Positions 26,466 to 34,908 of a stretch of 64,000 nucleotides of DNA are shown one piece after another. Numbering within the stretch: position 1 is the first letter of the stretch; each line of letters begins with the position of its first letter. The notes under the pieces were generated by a model. It was not told the origin of the DNA and made no database searches. It worked only from the letters and a program-made list of their open reading frames with translations. This DNA is from Gemmatimonadota bacterium (lineage in GTDB: Bacteria > Gemmatimonadota > Gemmatimonadetes > Longimicrobiales > Gaopeijiaceae), in assembly GCA_041390105.1 (NCBI GenBank), contig JAWKQO010000003.1:248001-312000 (forward strand), given 5' to 3'. The position numbers were made by a program, and so were the translations under genes.

Positions 26466-27602
26466 ATGCGCCCGCTCATCGACATCGCGCTCTCCACCGA
26501 CGGGTCCACCGTCAACGACCTCATCCGTCTCATCCGACAGGCGCTGGACCGCGGTGCGCAGAGCCTCTTGCTGCTCTCCTGTGACGAGAATGGCCTTGAA
26601 GCTGCGGCCATCGATCCGACACTGCGCTCGCTGGAGGTTCCGGTCTTTGGAGGTTGCTTCCCCACCCTGCTGCACGGACGCTCCTATCTGGACCGGGGCT
26701 TCGTGGTGGCCGGACTCTCGGAGCCCGTCGAGGTGGCAGTGTACTCCGAAGTCAGCAGCCTCGACCCGCTCGGTGGAATGCCGATCCTCTTCCCGCCGGC
26801 GCTTGCAGAGTCTCGCGGCTTCGTTGTCCTGGTCGACGGACTGAGCAGCACGATCGATCACCTGGTGGGCGAGGTCTACGATCAGGTCGGTCCCGACCGT
26901 GCGGTGCTGGGAGGCGGCGCCGGCTCCCTGAGCTTCCAGCAGCGTCCCTGCCTCTTCACCAACAGCGGGCTGGTCCAGGACGCGCTGCAGGTGGTGGGAT
27001 TCCGCAGACCGTTCCAGACCTCGGTGCGCCACGGTTGGGAGAAGCTGGCCGGTCCCTTCCTGGTGACCGAGTCGGACGGGAACGTGATCCACTCCCTGAA
27101 CTACCGACCGGCCTTCGAGCTGTACTCCGAGGTGGTACAGCCCTACAGCACGGCGCGCTTCGAGGACACCGACTTCTTCGAGATCGCCAAGACCTTCCCC
27201 TTCGGCCTGGAGAAGCTGGACGAAGCCTTGCTCGTCCGGGATCCGATCATCGCCGAGGACGGCAAGCTGGTGTGCGTGGGGCATGTCCCGGAGAACGCGA
27301 TGATCTACGTGCTCCGCGGCGACCCTGCCGCCCTCAAGCGCGCAGCGGGGGAAGCAGCGCGGGCGGCCTGCCCCTCCGGTGATTGCTCCAGAGACGTCCT
27401 CGTCTTCGACTGCATCAGCCGCAAGCTCTTTCTGGACGGTGGATTCGCCGAAGAGCTGGGAGCGATCCGAGAGCCGTTCTCCGGTGAAGCCAATCTCGTA
27501 GGCGCCCTTTCCCTGGGCGAAATCGCCAACTCGGAGGGTGGTAGCGTCCAGTTCCACAACAAGACCTGCGTCGTGGGGGCGTATTCCTCCACCGCGTCCT
27601 GA
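26466..27602 (+). CDS. FIST-domain sensor protein (NosP-like)
   Basis: 378 residues. The N-terminal FIST_N domain covers about 1-200 (LLLLSCDENGLE, VFGGCFPTLLHG, AVLGGGAGSLSF) and the FIST_C domain about 215-375 (LYSEVV, then LVGALSLGEIAN and VVGAYSS). No signal peptide or membrane segment, so it is cytoplasmic. FIST proteins bind small ligands; one branch, NosP, is a haem-based nitric oxide sensor often encoded beside c-di-GMP enzymes or kinases. Here the next gene, 21 bases downstream, encodes a GGDEF-EAL protein. Whether this one binds haem cannot be judged from sequence alone. Confidence 0.85.
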   Translation: MRPLIDIALSTDGSTVNDLIRLIRQALDRGAQSLLLLSCDENGLEAAAIDPTLRSLEVPVFGGCFPTLLHGRSYLDRGFVVAGLSEPVEVAVYSEVSSLDPLGGMPILFPPALAESRGFVVLVDGLSSTIDHLVGEVYDQVGPDRAVLGGGAGSLSFQQRPCLFTNSGLVQDALQVVGFRRPFQTSVRHGWEKLAGPFLVTESDGNVIHSLNYRPAFELYSEVVQPYSTARFEDTDFFEIAKTFPFGLEKLDEALLVRDPIIAEDGKLVCVGHVPENAMIYVLRGDPAALKRAAGEAARAACPSGDCSRDVLVFDCISRKLFLDGGFAEELGAIREPFSGEANLVGALSLGEIANSEGGSVQFHNKTCVVGAYSSTAS

Positions 27603-27623
27603 GCCGCACACCCGGTCACCACT

Positions 27624-29534
27624 GTGGAGGCGAAGGACCTCAAGACGCTGCAGCTCGTCGCCATTCAGCACGAGCTGGCCATGGTCACCGGTCTGGATCT
27701 GAACCTGGACCGGATGCTGTCCCCGTTCATGCGCACCTGCTTGCGACGGCTGGGGCTCCGGAGCATCCACTTCTATCAGTTCCCGGAGACCGATTCATCG
27801 CTGGAAGCAGCCCCCGAGTATGGGTACGGCGACGCCGTACGACGGCTCAGCGTGCCCTCGCTGGCTTCGGGCTCGGCGGATGCCGCAGTGCTCGACGGAC
27901 TCCCGCTCGATCGGGCGTTGGAGCCCCCCACGGGCACCCACCACGTCCATGGGGATCGTCACTACCTCACCTTTCCGCTCGAGGGTGTGGGATTCATGGT
28001 GCTCGAGCGGGCCCGCCGGCCGATCGACGTCGAGGTGGCGCGGTCGCTGGAGCCCATCTTCGCCCGACTCAACGTGAGTTGTCGCGCGTGCCTGGAGCAC
28101 CACCGCATCCTCGAGGAGATCGCGGCGCGCAAGGAAGCCGAGGCGGTCATCGTGCGCCAAGCCGCCTACGACACGCTGACGGACCTCCCCAACCGCAAGA
28201 CGCTCAACCAACGTCTACGGCAGGCGGTGGCGGCTGCACGACGGCATCGACACTACGGAGCCGTCTACTTCATCGACGTGGATCGCTTCAAGAGCGTGAA
28301 CGACTCGCTCGGTCACGCCGCCGGCGACGCCTTGTTGGTGGAGATCGCCAGGCGCCTCGCGTCCGTGGCGCGGGAGGAGGATACGGTGGCGCGCGTGGGC
28401 GGTGACGAGTTCATCTTCGTGGCCAGCCAGCTCGGCGACACCGTGGAGCGCGCCACCTATTCCGCACGCGTGCTGGCGGAGCGCATCGTGGAGATGGCCG
28501 GGGAGTCGGTCCGCACCCAGGGAACGTCGGTCGTGCCCTCGGCGAGCGTCGGGCTCACCCTGTTCCCCGACCCCAACCTGGACACCCTTCCCCTGGGGCA
28601 GTACTGCGAGGACCTGGTGCGCTTTGCGGATACGGCCATGTACCGCGCCAAGGAGCACTCGCGCGGAGGGTTCGAGTTCTTCGCCCCCGAGATGCAGGCG
28701 GCCAGCAATCGGCGGCTCCGCATGGAGACGCACCTCCGACAGGCCGTGGCGGGATCGGAGCTTCAGCTCCACTACCAGCCGGTGGTGACACCGCTGGGGA
28801 CCATCCTCGGGGCCGAAGCGTTGCTCCGCTGGAGCAGCGACGACATGGGAGCGGTGTCGCCGGCGGACTTCATTCCCGTGGCCGAGGAGACCGGCCTGAT
28901 CCTGGAGATCGGTGACTGGGTCCTGGGCGAGGCCTGCCGCCTGATCGCCCACATCCTGGAGGTCTCGCGCTCACCATCCTTCCGGAGCCTGAGCGTAAAC
29001 CTGAGCGCCCGCCAGATCCGACAGCCGGGCTTCGTGGCTTGGGTGAAGGACGCGGTGCTCCGGTCCGGCATTCCCCCGCGGGCGCTGATCCTGGAGTTGA
29101 CGGAGAGCGCCGCCTTGACCGATCTCGAGGACACGGTGCGGAAGATGTCCCAGCTCACGGAGCTCGGCGTGCGCTTCGCGCTGGACGACTTCGGAACCGG
29201 CTACTCGTCCCTCTCCTATCTGCACCGGCTGCCGGTCAGCATGCTCAAGATCGATCGCTCGTTCGTGACGGGCATCCGGGAGCGCCCTGATCACCAGGGC
29301 ATCGTCGATGCGACCCTGGCCATGGCACGGCACCTCAAGATCGCCTGCATCATCGAGGGCGTGGAGTCGCAGTCGGACGTGGACTACTTCGGCGGCGTCC
29401 CGGTGCTGGCCATGCAGGGCTACCACTTCAGCAGGCCGCTCCCCGAAGCGCACTTTCTGGAGCTGCTCGCGTCGGGCACGATCCCGGGGTCCCCGGCCGC
29501 CGCTTGCCCGGCCAGCACCGTCAGAGCCTATTGA
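27624..29534 (+). CDS. Bifunctional-type c-di-GMP protein (GAF-like, GGDEF, EAL)
   Basis: 636 residues from GTG 27624, which lacks a clear ribosome site and may rely on coupling to the FIST gene. Residues ~20-160 form a GAF-like input domain. The GGDEF domain keeps GGDEF at 259-263 and an inhibitory RxxD site (250-253) five residues before it, so cyclase activity and product inhibition are plausible. The EAL domain keeps EAL at 398-400, LELTES, DDFGTGYSSL, LKIDRSF and EGVES, so phosphodiesterase activity is also plausible. Net direction is unknown. The FIST protein is the obvious partner and may supply the signal. Confidence 0.9.
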   Translation: MEAKDLKTLQLVAIQHELAMVTGLDLNLDRMLSPFMRTCLRRLGLRSIHFYQFPETDSSLEAAPEYGYGDAVRRLSVPSLASGSADAAVLDGLPLDRALEPPTGTHHVHGDRHYLTFPLEGVGFMVLERARRPIDVEVARSLEPIFARLNVSCRACLEHHRILEEIAARKEAEAVIVRQAAYDTLTDLPNRKTLNQRLRQAVAAARRHRHYGAVYFIDVDRFKSVNDSLGHAAGDALLVEIARRLASVAREEDTVARVGGDEFIFVASQLGDTVERATYSARVLAERIVEMAGESVRTQGTSVVPSASVGLTLFPDPNLDTLPLGQYCEDLVRFADTAMYRAKEHSRGGFEFFAPEMQAASNRRLRMETHLRQAVAGSELQLHYQPVVTPLGTILGAEALLRWSSDDMGAVSPADFIPVAEETGLILEIGDWVLGEACRLIAHILEVSRSPSFRSLSVNLSARQIRQPGFVAWVKDAVLRSGIPPRALILELTESAALTDLEDTVRKMSQLTELGVRFALDDFGTGYSSLSYLHRLPVSMLKIDRSFVTGIRERPDHQGIVDATLAMARHLKIACIIEGVESQSDVDYFGGVPVLAMQGYHFSRPLPEAHFLELLASGTIPGSPAAACPASTVRAY

Positions 29535-29608
29535 AGCTGCGAGCGCCGGGCCCTCGCCCCACGCCTGCGCTTCACTCGACCCTACGGCCCGCCCCCGGAG
29601 AGCCCGCC

Positions 29609-29773
29609 GTGCTCAAATGGATTCGCGGCAAGCGCTTCGACCTGCGCACCACCATCCTCGTGATCGCGTTGGCCCTTGCGATCTGGGGGCTGGTGGTCGC
29701 CTCCAACGTGAAGAACTTCGTACCCGAGGAGTTGCGTCAACCCACCGACGACGCCGCCGCCACGCCCCGTTGA
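29609..29773 (+). CDS. Small single-pass membrane protein, function unknown
   Basis: 54 residues from GTG 29609, with GGAG eight bases before it. A basic start (LKWIRGKRFDLRTT) precedes one transmembrane helix (ILVIALALAIWGLVVAS) and a short acidic tail. Its last 37 bases overlap the 3' end of the convergent monooxygenase gene. No family recognised. The reading is supported by the ribosome site and the clean membrane topology, but it is short. Confidence 0.5.
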   Translation: MLKWIRGKRFDLRTTILVIALALAIWGLVVASNVKNFVPEELRQPTDDAAATPR

Positions 29774-30891
29774 GCGGCGATGCCCTCGACCACCCGTTCT
29801 GAGTCGCGAACGATCGCACCCAGTACGCCGCCCGGCCGGTAGTTGTCGAAGCCGACGAAGTACAGGCCCGCCCAGGGTCCCTGCCCCACCACGGTCGCAG
29901 GAAGTCCGTTGCGATCCATCAACCGGTCTCCGCCCTCGACGAGGTGCTCGAGGTCCGGACGATACCCCGTGGCCAGCAGGACAACGTCGAAGCGCTCGCT
30001 GCGGCCGTCCGCGAAGACCACACCGTCGGACGTGAAGCCCTGGATCTCGGGAAACACCCGGATGTCGCCGCGTTTGATGCGGTCGACCGTGCCCAGGTCC
30101 ACGACCGGCGTCTTTCCGTACAGACGAAGCTGCTGCAACGGCGCGATGCGCGGCGTCTCGATTCCGTAGCCGGACAGGTCGCCCACCGTCAGTCGACGCA
30201 GAAGCGTGCCCAACCGGTCTCCCAACCAGTTGGGAAGCCTCGCGAGCAGCAGCGCCGTGCGCTGGGTGGGACGGCCCAACACGTCCCGCGGCACGATGTT
30301 GACGGCGCCGCGCACGGAGAGCGCCACCGCGACGCCACTCTCGCAGAGATCGAGGGCCACCTCCGCACCGGTATTGCCCATGCCCACCACCAGGACGTGC
30401 TGACCGGCGTAGGGGTCGGCTCGGCGATATCCCTTGGTGTGCTCCACCACGCCCTGGAAGTCCTCCTCGCCGGGGAGGATCGGTCGGATCGGGACGCGGT
30501 TCACACCGGTGGCGACCACCACCTGTCCGGCCTCGAACCGGGACCCGCGGTGGGTCTCCACATGCCAGAGCGCTCCGCTGCGGCGGATGGAGCGGACGTC
30601 CTCACCGAAGCGCGGCTCCAACCGGAAGTGCTCCGCGTAGCGCGTGAGGTAGTCGGCAAGCAGGTGCCTGGGCACGTAGCGGGGATAGTCCGCCGGGAAC
30701 GGGAGTCCCGGCAGCGAGGACAACTCCTTGACCGTGTGCAGGTGCAACCGGTCGTAGTGCTCGTGCCAGGCGTTCCCGACCCGGTCGCTCGCCTCCAGGA
30801 TCTCGAACGGCAGACCCCGCTGGCGGAGCCGGCCGGCCACGGCCAGTCCGGCCGGCCCGGCTCCAACGATCAGCGTTGCGGTCTCGGTCAC
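29737..30891 (-). CDS. Flavin-containing monooxygenase-like NAD(P)/FAD oxidoreductase
   Basis: 384 residues from GTG 30891. The FAD-binding Rossmann motif is VGAGPAGLAVAGRL at 9-22; the second dinucleotide motif VVGMGNTGAEVALDL lies near 165-180; VLLATGYRPDLEHL near 320 is the ATG motif of this superfamily. Layout and length fit YUCCA/bacterial FMO-like enzymes that oxygenate soft nucleophiles with NADPH and O2. No signal peptide. Its 3' end overlaps the small membrane protein gene on the other strand. Substrate unknown. Confidence 0.82.
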   Translation of the reverse strand: MTETATLIVGAGPAGLAVAGRLRQRGLPFEILEASDRVGNAWHEHYDRLHLHTVKELSSLPGLPFPADYPRYVPRHLLADYLTRYAEHFRLEPRFGEDVRSIRRSGALWHVETHRGSRFEAGQVVVATGVNRVPIRPILPGEEDFQGVVEHTKGYRRADPYAGQHVLVVGMGNTGAEVALDLCESGVAVALSVRGAVNIVPRDVLGRPTQRTALLLARLPNWLGDRLGTLLRRLTVGDLSGYGIETPRIAPLQQLRLYGKTPVVDLGTVDRIKRGDIRVFPEIQGFTSDGVVFADGRSERFDVVLLATGYRPDLEHLVEGGDRLMDRNGLPATVVGQGPWAGLYFVGFDNYRPGGVLGAIVRDSERVVEGIAAQRGVAAASSVG

Positions 30892-30952
30892 GGGTCATCC
30901 GGGTGAAGAGGACGGGTACGCGCCCTCCTCCCCGCCGACGCGCCCCGAGGCG

Positions 30953-33460
30953 CTATTCGTACCGGAGCGCCACCATCGGGTCAACCTTGGACGCCCGGGC
31001 CGCCGGCAGGTAGCCCGCGGTGAAGGCCACCGCGGTCATCACGGCCGCGACGGCGCCGATCACGAACGGATCCGACCCGCTCAGGCCAAAGAGCAGCGAG
31101 GCGGCGGCCTTCCCCAGCAACACCGCCAGTACCAACCCCACGACCGCACCCACCACCAACATGCGGCCCACCTGCCGGAGCACCATCCCGCGGACCTGAC
31201 CCGCGTCCGCGCCCAGCGCCATGCGGAGACCGATCTCGCGCGTGCGCTGAGTCACGGTGAAGGCGAGCACGCCGTAGAGTCCAACCGCCGCGAGCAGGGT
31301 GGCCAGGGCCGCGAAGGCGGATGCCAACGTGCTGATGAGCCGATCCGTGACCAGGTTCTCCTTGATCTGCCGGTCGAGGGTCTTGAGGTCTTCCACGGGC
31401 AAGTTGGCATCGAGTCGCCGGATCACGTCCGGAATAGCGCGTTGCACCGCCTCCGGATCTCCCGCGGTGCGTGCATAGAAGGTCAGCGCGCCGATCGACT
31501 CGTCCTGACGGTAGGGCACGAAGAAGACGGGGGGAATGTCGTCCTTCACGTCGTTGTACTTCGCGTCCTTGACCACGCCCACGATCTCGGTGTTCAGCTC
31601 CTCGGCAGGCGGTCCGAAGCTCGGACGCATGAACTTCCCGACCGCGTCCGCTCCGTCGAGTCCGAACTTTCGGGCGAACGCTTCGTTGACAATCGCGACA
31701 TTCGCGCCCCCCAGCGCGTCCGCGGTTGTGAACTCCCGACCCGCGAGCAGCGGAACACTCAGCATGCTGAAGTAGTCGGCACCGACCTGGTTGTAGCGCG
31801 AGTTGGAGTCGATGTCGGGCCCGCTCTCGAAGCCCTGCACGCGTACGTCGGTACCCCAGCTGCTCCCACCGATCACGGCCACCCGCGCTGCGGAGACGGA
31901 TGTCACCCCCGGCAGCGCGCCCAACTCCTCCTCGATCCGACCGAAGAGCACTCGGGACCGCTCGGCCTCGTAGCCGTTCCGGACGGGAGAGACGGTGAAC
32001 TGGACGATGTTGTCGGGCACGAGACCGAGGTCGATCCTGCTCACGTTGGTTAGGCTCTTGATGAACAAGCCGGCAGCCACCAGCAGTGCCATGGACAGCG
32101 CCACCTGCGCGGTGACCAGCGACGAGCGGAAGCGCGCGGCCGAACGTGACCCCGAGGCCTGACCCGTCACCGACTTGAGCATGGTGACCAGATCCGGCCG
32201 GGTGCTGTGCAACGCCGGGTACAGTCCGAAGAGGAAGCCTGTCCCGATGGAAATGGCCGCGGTGAAGATCACCACCTGGGGCCGGAGGGTGAGGCTCATC
32301 ATGCCGGCGGCCTGGGGCGGCAGAGCGGACCCGATGAACACCAGCGTCCAGCGGGCGATCAGCAAGCTGGCCACTCCGCCCAGCACCGCCAGCGTGAGTG
32401 ACTCCACGATGAGCGGGCGCAGCAGCTGCTTGCGGCTGCCTCCCAGCGACCCTCGGATCGCCATCTCCTGTCCGCGGCCGGCGCCTCGCGCCAGCAACAG
32501 GTTGGCGATGTTCGCACACGCGATCAGCAGGACCAGCCCGGTGATGGTGAGCAGCATGATCAGCGGCACCTTCACATCGGCATGCAAGGAGCTCTGTCCG
32601 CGTTGACCCGGCTTCACTGTGACGCGTTTGGCCAGGAACGCCGTCATGGTCTCTTCGCTCATGCCCGTCTGCAGCGGTGCTTCCACGTCCGCGAGAAGGC
32701 CGCTGTAGACGGTGTTCACGCGACCTTCGGCCTGTTCGGCCGTCAGCCCAGGCTGGAGGCGCCCGAAGAGATAGAGGAAGTAGGTGCGACGGTTCTCGAA
32801 GCCCTCCCAACCGCGCACCATCTGGCTACGCATGGTCAGAGGAACGAACACGTCCGGGAGGTTTCCGAGGGTCGTGCCCGTGAACGCCCGCGAAGCCACG
32901 CCCACCACCGTCAACGGCTGTCCGTTGACGGTGATCACGCGATTGAGCACGCCCGGATCGGATCCCAGCTGTCGCCTCCAGAAGCCGAAGCTGAGCACCG
33001 CGACCGGATGCCCTCCGATCGTGCGGTCGTCCTCGGGGCCCAGGAGGCGGCCCAGCGCCGGCGTCACCCCGAGCACCGGGAAGTACGAGCCCGACACCAG
33101 CAAGCCCTGACCATCGGTGGTGCGGTCGGACAGGGCCAGGTTGGCCCCGAAGTTCACGTGGGCTGCCAGCCCGCTGAAGCCGGCGTCGGCGGCCTCCAGA
33201 TCCCGGAACATCGGATAGCTGAACACCTCGTCACAGCCGCCCGCCTGACCGCACGACTGGGAACCGGGCTTGGGCCCCGGATTCGCGAGGTTGACCAGCT
33301 CGTCCGGGTTCTGGACCGGCAGCGGCTGGATCAGCATCTCGTCGAACATCGAGTAGATGGCCGCGTTGGCGCCGATCCCCAGGGCCAGGGACAGGATCGC
33401 CACCAGCGTGACGAACGGGGTCTTGGACAGCGTACGGAGGGCCAGTTTCAGATCCGCCAT
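30953..33460 (-). CDS. ADOP-family duplicated FtsX/MacB-type permease, without regulator
   Basis: 835 residues. It begins almost directly with the first membrane block (LALRTLSKTPFVTLVAILSLALGIG), so it lacks the longer cytoplasmic N-terminal region of the two PadR-linked permeases in this window. MacB_PCD-like periplasmic domain, FtsX block (LIACANIANLLLARGAGRGQ), second periplasmic domain, and a second FtsX block (TQRTREIGLRMALGADAG, ending ARASKVDPMVALRYE) follow in order. A CGQAGGCDE segment in the first periplasmic domain could form a disulfide. No PadR gene and no ATPase gene are adjacent. Confidence 0.85.
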   Translation of the reverse strand: MADLKLALRTLSKTPFVTLVAILSLALGIGANAAIYSMFDEMLIQPLPVQNPDELVNLANPGPKPGSQSCGQAGGCDEVFSYPMFRDLEAADAGFSGLAAHVNFGANLALSDRTTDGQGLLVSGSYFPVLGVTPALGRLLGPEDDRTIGGHPVAVLSFGFWRRQLGSDPGVLNRVITVNGQPLTVVGVASRAFTGTTLGNLPDVFVPLTMRSQMVRGWEGFENRRTYFLYLFGRLQPGLTAEQAEGRVNTVYSGLLADVEAPLQTGMSEETMTAFLAKRVTVKPGQRGQSSLHADVKVPLIMLLTITGLVLLIACANIANLLLARGAGRGQEMAIRGSLGGSRKQLLRPLIVESLTLAVLGGVASLLIARWTLVFIGSALPPQAAGMMSLTLRPQVVIFTAAISIGTGFLFGLYPALHSTRPDLVTMLKSVTGQASGSRSAARFRSSLVTAQVALSMALLVAAGLFIKSLTNVSRIDLGLVPDNIVQFTVSPVRNGYEAERSRVLFGRIEEELGALPGVTSVSAARVAVIGGSSWGTDVRVQGFESGPDIDSNSRYNQVGADYFSMLSVPLLAGREFTTADALGGANVAIVNEAFARKFGLDGADAVGKFMRPSFGPPAEELNTEIVGVVKDAKYNDVKDDIPPVFFVPYRQDESIGALTFYARTAGDPEAVQRAIPDVIRRLDANLPVEDLKTLDRQIKENLVTDRLISTLASAFAALATLLAAVGLYGVLAFTVTQRTREIGLRMALGADAGQVRGMVLRQVGRMLVVGAVVGLVLAVLLGKAAASLLFGLSGSDPFVIGAVAAVMTAVAFTAGYLPAARASKVDPMVALRYE

Positions 33461-33725
33461 AGTGGTGACTCGCGTTGGGGCGGGCAGGTGCGCGGGCGTC
33501 GACCCTTATAGACGGCAAAACCACCGACCAAGTTGCAGCGGGCCCCAGACCCCATGCGCGGGGACCGCCTTTCCAGGGAGCTTCGCTGGATCGGGCGGGC
33601 GCCAGGGCGGCCGCGCCGGGTCAGGGCTCTCCCTCCGCCGGCCCACCACCCTTGCGGGCCCCGGAGATCGCCACCGAAGGTGGTGCGTCCGATCGGCCCC
33701 CGTTCCCACATCCGGCTGCGTCTCC

Positions 33726-34826
33726 ATGCGTGATGCCACCCGAATCGTGCGCGCTGGCGCCCCCGCCCCCGAGCCGGGCGCGCCGTTCCTCGCTGGCCCT
33801 ACCTTCGCATCCGTCTATCACCTTCCTGGTGACCCCACCGGAGCGCCCTATCAATACGGACGCTACCAGAACCCCACCTGGACTGCCTTCGAAGCGGCCC
33901 TGGAGGAGCTGGAAGGGGGGCCCACGGTCCTGTTCGCGAGTGGAATGGCCGCGACCTACGCGCTGCTCCAGACCACACTCGGCGCCGGCGAGCGCGTGGT
34001 CCTGACCGGAGACGGCTATTACGCCACCCGTTCGGTGGCCGCCAAGCACCTGGGCGCCCGCGGCGTCGACGTGTGCACGGCCGCGACCGAAGCCGACCTC
34101 CTCGAACAGCTGGAGGGCACGCGTCTGGTCTGGGTGGAGACGCCGAGCAACCCAGCTCTGACGGTCTACGACGTACGCCGCATCGTGGAAGCGGCCCATG
34201 CCGTGGGCGCGTTGGTAGCCGTCGACAATACCACGCCGACCGTGGGTGCGCAGAAACCGTTGGCGCTCGGTGCCGACTTTTCCTTGGCCTCCGACACCAA
34301 GGCTCTCTGCGGACACAGCGACGTCGTGCTCGGTCACGTCTCGGCCGCCGATCCCGAGCGGGCGGCGGCGCTGCGCACCTGGCGTATCGAGACCGGAGCG
34401 ATCCCAGGGCCGATGGAGGTGTGGCTGGCCCATCGGTCGCTGGGCACGCTGGATGTGCGCCTCGAGCGCATGTGTGCCAACGCGCAGGGGGTTGCCACCT
34501 TCCTGGCTGGCCGCAGCGACGTGGTGCAGGTGCGTTATCCGGGGCTGGCCACCGATCCGTCCCATGCAGTGGCCCAGCGTCAGATGAGTCGCTACGGACC
34601 GGTGGTGTCGTTCGAGTTGGGCACTGCCGCGGCCGCGCAGGCGTTTCTATCTGCGGCCACCCTGGTGGACGAAGCCACCAGTTTCGGCGGCCTGCACACC
34701 TCAGGCGAGCGCCGCGCGCGCTGGGGTGGAGACGCTGTGGCTGGAGGGTTCATCCGTCTGAGTCTCGGATGTGAGGCGCTGGAAGACCTGCTGGAGGACT
34801 TCGAAGCGGCGCTGGCGGGACGCTAG
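33726..34826 (+). CDS. PLP-dependent cystathionine gamma-lyase/synthase family enzyme
   Basis: 366 residues from ATG 33726. Fold-type I trans-sulfuration features: YQYGRYQNPTWTAFE (the YxRxxNPT motif), FASGMAATYALL, VDNTT with Asp 167 for the pyridine nitrogen, and Lys 192 in SDTKALCGHSDVVLGH as the Schiff-base lysine. C-terminal SFGG and FIRLSLGCE are typical. It acts on cysteine, homocysteine, cystathionine or methionine derivatives in the cytoplasm. The enzyme cannot be assigned to MetB, MetC or methionine gamma-lyase from motifs alone. Divergent from the permease over 265 bases. Confidence 0.88.
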   Translation: MRDATRIVRAGAPAPEPGAPFLAGPTFASVYHLPGDPTGAPYQYGRYQNPTWTAFEAALEELEGGPTVLFASGMAATYALLQTTLGAGERVVLTGDGYYATRSVAAKHLGARGVDVCTAATEADLLEQLEGTRLVWVETPSNPALTVYDVRRIVEAAHAVGALVAVDNTTPTVGAQKPLALGADFSLASDTKALCGHSDVVLGHVSAADPERAAALRTWRIETGAIPGPMEVWLAHRSLGTLDVRLERMCANAQGVATFLAGRSDVVQVRYPGLATDPSHAVAQRQMSRYGPVVSFELGTAAAAQAFLSAATLVDEATSFGGLHTSGERRARWGGDAVAGGFIRLSLGCEALEDLLEDFEAALAGR

Positions 34827-34908
34827 GATCGCCGCGGCGTCCCGACAAACTCGCGGACGCGGTTGGACGGCCACCTACGGGCGCTGTACCCGTGATGCCG
34901 AGCCTCCC

